A stretch of DNA of 64,000 nt from Rotaria macrura. Its lineage: Eukaryota > Rotifera > Eurotatoria > Philodinida > Philodinidae. This document shows positions 59,401 to 64,000 of this stretch, in pieces; the stretch's first letter is position 1; each line of letters begins with the position of its first letter. The position numbers and the translations under genes are program-made. The stretch covers positions 1 through 64,000 of the forward strand of contig OENT01000330.1 in assembly GCA_900239685.1 (NCBI GenBank). The letters are read 5' to 3'. The notes under the pieces are model-generated. The model made no database searches. It saw nothing but the letters and a program-made list of their open reading frames with translations, and was not told the DNA's origin.

Positions 59401-62400
59401 GACTACGGAACAAACCAGATTAAAACCCATTGGATTATTCTATTGAGGACGAATTCGCACGAACTATAAATTCAAAACGAGTAACTTCGAAAGACACACT
59501 TATTGACGAATTGAAACATGCAGTCAAAAACGATGTGAGCGAAATTGTTTATTTTGGACTGTTCGTTTAAAGTGTGTCTTAGGAAACGATTGATGTTTCT
59601 TCCAAAAATACAAAATAATATATTTTGTATTTTTTGGAACGATCTATCGTTTGAAAGAAAAACTAAATACAAACTCATGAATTTCAAGAGCTGTATCATG
59701 GAGAAACTGAAAGGTCCATTCATCTGAAGATGAAATTTTTCGAGATCTTACCGATCAACGATTGAAAATCTGGTCGATTAACTGCATAAGTTTTTAAATG
59801 AGCGCATACATGATCTAATTGTTGTCGCCAATATCCTTTGCCAGGACTTGTCGCTGTTAATACTGGACGATATTCTTTTGTTTCTTGTTCAGCTAATAAT
59901 TTTTTATTTTGTGTTATGATTAGATCAATATCTTTTGCACTTGGATAATGAATGCCATAGGTTTGTGTAGCAGCTTCTTTGTTTGAAATCGATGATGGTT
60001 GTCGATGATGATTTAATGTTGTGCTCGCATTAAGCCATACTGGATTAACAGAACTACGTGTTAATGTCTAATCATGAAATGAAAGATTCAACTAATTTTT
60101 CGATGCGTTCAATCTAACTTACACTCGTAATCATTGCTGACGATGTAGGATTGACATCATTGTTAAATCGTGTATCAATTACTCGTAATGGTGGTTCAAG
60201 AACACATCCACATGATGAACAAAATTTTGCGCTTGGATCATTATTAGCTCGACATTTAGTACAGGCTACTGGCGTTGTCATGCGTCCTGGATATGCACCA
60301 CACCAATCACAAAAACGAGCATCAATATTATTCAAGCGAAAACATTTCGAACATGTCACCATTGATGTCTCCGTCGAGTTCGGTTGCATCGGGACCGATA
60401 CTGAACTTCGTTTTTCCTGTTGAAACGAGAACATGAATGAAATAATGAAAAATAAAATACGATTTTATTTCCTACTGGTGGCGTTGATGTTGGCATCAAT
60501 ATACTTTCACATATATAACATGTTCGTAAATGTATCGGATTTCCTGATTTACATTGTGGACATAAAACTCGTGTCTAGTGAAGAATTTTCATTTTCAAAC
60601 TTATCTCAAAAAAATGTTCATTATGTTTGAAACCTGATTTTGACTTTTTGGACGACTTTGAGATTCAAGAGATGCTGGTGTTTCACACACAACACATATA
60701 CTAGAATTAAATGGTATTGTAGATTGACAATTTGAACATAGTTTAGTCTAGTTAGAGAAGACGAGTACTAAAAAATTATTCAAAAACAAAAAATTGAAAT
60801 TACTGAATAGGTAATCGGTGGATTATTAGTTAGTTTTTGCCAAGGTAGACCACACTCTGTACAAAATCTTGTAAATGAATCACTTATTTTTGGTGCGTAA
60901 CAATGAGCACATCTAAAGATAAATAAATCTCAACAGAATATTTTGTTTTTATCAAGACAAACCTTAGAGGATATGGTTGCTGTTGAAAATGAACGGATTG
61001 CGTTGGAGAATTGGAATATGTTGTATGATATGGATTTTCTGGTGAGAATGAATCTACGGTTGAACGACGAATCGATTCTATACAAATATTTGATTGATAA
61101 ATAATACAATCTGATTTTTCTTTCGTTTTATCTTACCAAGTGTTTTTTGTTGTATTTGTTCGTTTTCATTTTGAAGTTTTCTCATTAGTTCCTATCGAAC
61201 AAAATTATACATTTAATAATTCAATACACTTCTCTATGCGCTTCATGTATGTCACAATGATCTATGAAAGTAATGAAGTGAATTCGAGCACTTAGTATAT
61301 TAGGGAGAACATTTCTTATCGTTCTTGTCTAATTAAAGAAAATTACAAAGATTCATTTTTGAAAGTACGACTTGAACTTAAATTTTTTTTGGTTCTTCAA
61401 ACAAATCTATGATACAAGTATACTCATTATAATGCCCGTAGACATCGATAGATTATATTTTCTGATTTCAAGAAAAGAAACAAATTAAACCTATGTCTAC
61501 TTTAAATGTAAAGGCACATTCTTCAGACGATACGACTATAGTACTGATTACGAAAGCATCTGAAAGGAATAGACTGTTATTCGTTGCAGGCTATTCATAG
61601 GTCCTGATAGTCTGCATGAAGTGTATTATGTTTTGTTATGTAAAATATCTTCTAAAATAAATATTCATTCATTTATTGCCCGACAGCCCCAAGCTAAATT
61701 TTATTTTTAATTTCATATAGAATAGAATCAATATTTATTCAATGATTTGTAGTAACTTAGTTGTCTATGATGGGAGCTAGATAGGCTTTAAAAGAAAAAG
61801 GATCCCGGAAAACAAAATTTAATAAAAATTAATCATTATTTGATTCATTTTCAATGCTTTATCAATCATTTAGAGTAACTTAGTAGAATGTATAAAAGAC
61901 GATTCAACATAGCGTTTCACAAAATCAAGTTTATCTATAATCATTTCTCTGCAATACCCTTGACCTGTAGGCTTCTTTTTACTGAATACATAATTACTAC
62001 AAATGATGTCTTACTGCTTCACTTGAAATCGACGTAAAACTTGAACTAATAAGTATTCAGACCGTATATTTTCATAAAACAATCCTCGTTGTACATCATC
62101 TGCGAGAATATATTTCTGTTCAATTTAGATGATACGTCTTTTTATTGTTGTAAAATAATTGTCTGTATCTCAAGGAATTCGTATTCAAATGAAAGATCAT
62201 AAAATACGTAGTCGTTTTTATCTAGTCAATCAAGGTTATAGTGATAAGAAATATTTCGTAGGATCGACAAAACTATGTAATGTAAACTTGTATGTTATCT
62301 ATTGAGGGTATATATTGCATATATAATTCCTAACTGATCTACGGAAAACAGTTGAAATTATCTACCTGTCGTTTTTCTTGTAATTCATGTAAATGTCGAT

Positions 62401-62812
62401 TTTCATATTCATCCGATAGTGCATGATCCGATGGAACATGTTTAATATTGAAAATTTCGGTTACTATAGCACTTTCTCGTATTCCATCACTAAATAGATG
62501 TTTGATGTAAATTTGAAAATTTATTTCTTTTCAAAGTTCGTACCGTGATACGGCTATAGCTCGAACTGTTACTTTGCCTGTATTGGCTAGTTCTCGTGGA
62601 ATATAAAATGGTTTTTTATATTGAATTGTCGAACGTCGTGTTGCTAATGTAATTAATGCATCTGGCTTAGAACCATCTAATGTATAATAAATATCAAAGT
62701 CATTTGCCTCACATCGTATTTCAAGTAATGTATTTGTATCGATAAGATTTTTTGATATTTGTCCAGTACGTAATGGAATTATGGACGGAGCAGATATTAT
62801 ACCAAAAGTCAT
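56428..62812 (-). CDS. DZANK1: Double zinc ribbon and ankyrin repeat protein 1 homologue, 14 exons
   Basis: Exons: 62812-62544, 62489-62366, 61191-61137, 61077-60963, 60912-60804, 60747-60634, 60574-60476, 60416-60123, 60067-59752, 58777-58589, 58527-58436, 58373-58135, 56757-56683, 56632-56428. All have GT/AG sites and join in phase: 2,295 nt, 764 aa (human about 750). The order is an N-terminal beta-sandwich-like part with IYYTLDGSKPD, a Gln-rich coiled stretch, then paired CxxC zinc ribbons in exons 5-8 (CAHC/CTEC, CSNC/CVVC, CPQC/CYIC, CSKC/CDWCG, CTKC/CSSCG). Next is GKGYWRQQLDHVCAHLKTYA, and ankyrin repeats from KHGYTALQLAVRNGHDECLE to LGTTALHE. In zebrafish DZANK1 works with NINL in dynein-linked vesicle transport at the cilium base. 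Ten introns are 50-62 nt and three are 0.97-1.4 kb. Confidence 0.93.
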
Positions 62813-63035
62813 TTTATTTTAAAACTGGAAATAAATTACATTGGCATGAAACCATATCAAATGTTTTTACATCAACGGTTGTCAAGCGAGCGAGAGCGAG
62901 ATATATAAGTAACTCTATGATTGGTTAGGTTTTTTATCCAATCAATAATAAAAAAAAGAATATATAGACAATAAGTCGAAATGAAATTTCATTCATAATT
63001 GTATGTAGGTATAAAATAAATAAAACTAAACTACT
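62813..63035. promoter_or_regulatory. Divergent 223-bp gap between DZANK1 and CDC45
   Basis: The two start codons face away from each other with 222 bp between them, so both promoters must lie here or overlap the 5' UTRs. A GCGAGCGAGAGCGAGATATATAAG stretch (about 62886-62909) includes a TATA-like ATATATAAG. A GATTGG/CCAAT box pair stands at 62920-62925 and 62938-62942. Confidence 0.5.
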
Positions 63036-63749
63036 ATGGTATTTATACGTGATTTAAAACGTGAATTTTTCGATTTTATTTCTAAACAACAACGTCGATT
63101 ACTTGTCTTTGTTCATCTTGATGTTGATAGTTTATGTGCTTGGAAAATTTTTCAGCATTTATTACAATGTGAACATATCACATATACATGTTTACCAGTT
63201 TTATACAAATATGATTTAGAAAATGGTCACATGCAACATGTTAGTAGTGGAATTAAATCGCTTTTATTTATTAATTGTGGTTCAACACTTGATTTATATG
63301 ATTTTTTATCACTCGATTCAATTGAAAACAATAGCAATGATGAAAATAATATAACATTGTTTGTTCTCGATAGTTTACGTCCAATTGAACATCGTAATGT
63401 CTATGATGCAAAGCAAATTCGTATACTTATATTACCAAATAAAATTGACATGGAAAAAAAACGTGTACCACAGTATGAAGAATTATTTCATGAAATATAC
63501 GATGATGATGATGTTGAGAATGATGATAGTCAAAGTGATGATAATAATGATGATGATGATGATGATAATATAAGTATGAGAATTGAAAGTACAGATGCAC
63601 GAGAAAAACGTCTGAAACGACATTGGTTGAAAAAACGTGATAGAGCCTTGGCAAATTATTATAAATATCGAACACATTCATATTCATCGGCATTGATTAT
63701 GTTCGAATTAGCTTATCTATTATCAAAAGATACCAATGAACAATTATGG
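63036..63749 (+). CDS. CDC45: CDC45, first exon (3' part beyond window)
   Basis: The 238-codon exon matches the CDC45 N-terminus: RDLKREFFDF, the DHH/RecJ-like LLVFVHLDVDSLCAWKIFQH, SLLFINCGSTLDLYDFL, LFVLDSLRPIEHRNVYDAKQ, an acidic low-complexity loop (about 155-180), and SSALIMFELAYLLSKDTNEQ. The open frame runs to a TGA at 63770, but the human protein continues LWWAIVG. A GTATGA donor after TTATG at 63749 is the likely exon end, with the next exon outside the window: acceptors at about 63855 and 63972 would give immediate stops. CDC45 is the non-ATPase partner of MCM2-7 and GINS in the replicative CMG helicase, nuclear and essential. Confidence 0.88.
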
Positions 63750-64000
63750 TATGAAGAAAATTTATTTTGATTTCAAACGACTTATGAGAAGTTGTTACAG
63801 TTTTGGATTCACATAAAGTAGAACGAAAAATTCTCCAGAGACTAATATAGTTTCAGTTAGAAATCTCATTCTCGAATCATAAATATTCGAATGTACTTTC
63901 AATTTAATGATGAACTATCGTGAGTTCTCTAGAGAAGAGTCTATCGATTCGAACGAAATACTTGTTTTCAGTAGAGTGTACTGAACGCTATTATGTATTT
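63750..64000. other. Probable first intron of CDC45
   Basis: AT-rich, with no continuation of the CDC45 reading found before the window ends. Confidence 0.5.

Overview
The window is AT-rich animal nuclear DNA with few genes and many transposable elements. Four things point to a metazoan: a 14-exon DZANK1 homologue, the start of CDC45, a SLC46-like transporter and TPR genes. A bdelloid rotifer (Rotaria or Adineta type) is the best guess. Evidence for that is degenerate TGTGGG tracts (the bdelloid telomere unit, from general knowledge), single-exon FMO and P450 genes, KLC-like TPR genes, and host introns that are either about 50-70 nt or about 1-1.4 kb. The organism assignment is inference.

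Layout. 1-11 kb is a graveyard of repeats: hAT transposase remnants, GC-rich tandem units, a decayed U-box/protein-kinase gene, a tRNA-like sequence, a 1.1-kb palindrome with an LTR-like core, and TGTGGG-type inverted tracts. 11.98-29.04 kb is one 17,066-bp hAT transposon. It has a perfect 8-bp target-site duplication (GTATTTAG), 22-bp terminal inverted repeats (20/22 identical) and subterminal GCTCACGCTC arrays. Its minus-strand transposase has six exons (845 codons), all splice sites intact, and one nonsense codon directly after the first catalytic Asp region. It sits inside an older element rich in TTCCGG/GGAAACGG and itself holds two smaller DNA transposons. 29.4-64 kb is gene-bearing: FMO (-), P450-like (+), MFS/SLC46-like (-), a small RING protein (-), a second copy of a minisatellite-bearing repeat, two TPR genes (+), DZANK1 (-), and CDC45 (+, running out of the window) divergent from DZANK1.

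The strongest novelty signal is a set of hAT-type elements in the first 29 kb. Each carries subterminal arrays of its own short word (GGGTACG, GGCCTG, GACTCCGA, GCTCACGCTC, TTCCGG, CGAATC). Three have recognisable TIRs and 8-bp duplications. This looks like lineage-specific transposase recognition codes. The giant, intron-expanded, almost intact member gives a route to testing that idea.

FMO, P450 and the transporter would fit a small-molecule handling neighbourhood, but they are kilobases apart, on alternating strands, and need not be functionally linked. DZANK1 (ciliary transport) and CDC45 (replicative helicase) share a 223-bp intergenic gap and possibly a bidirectional promoter.
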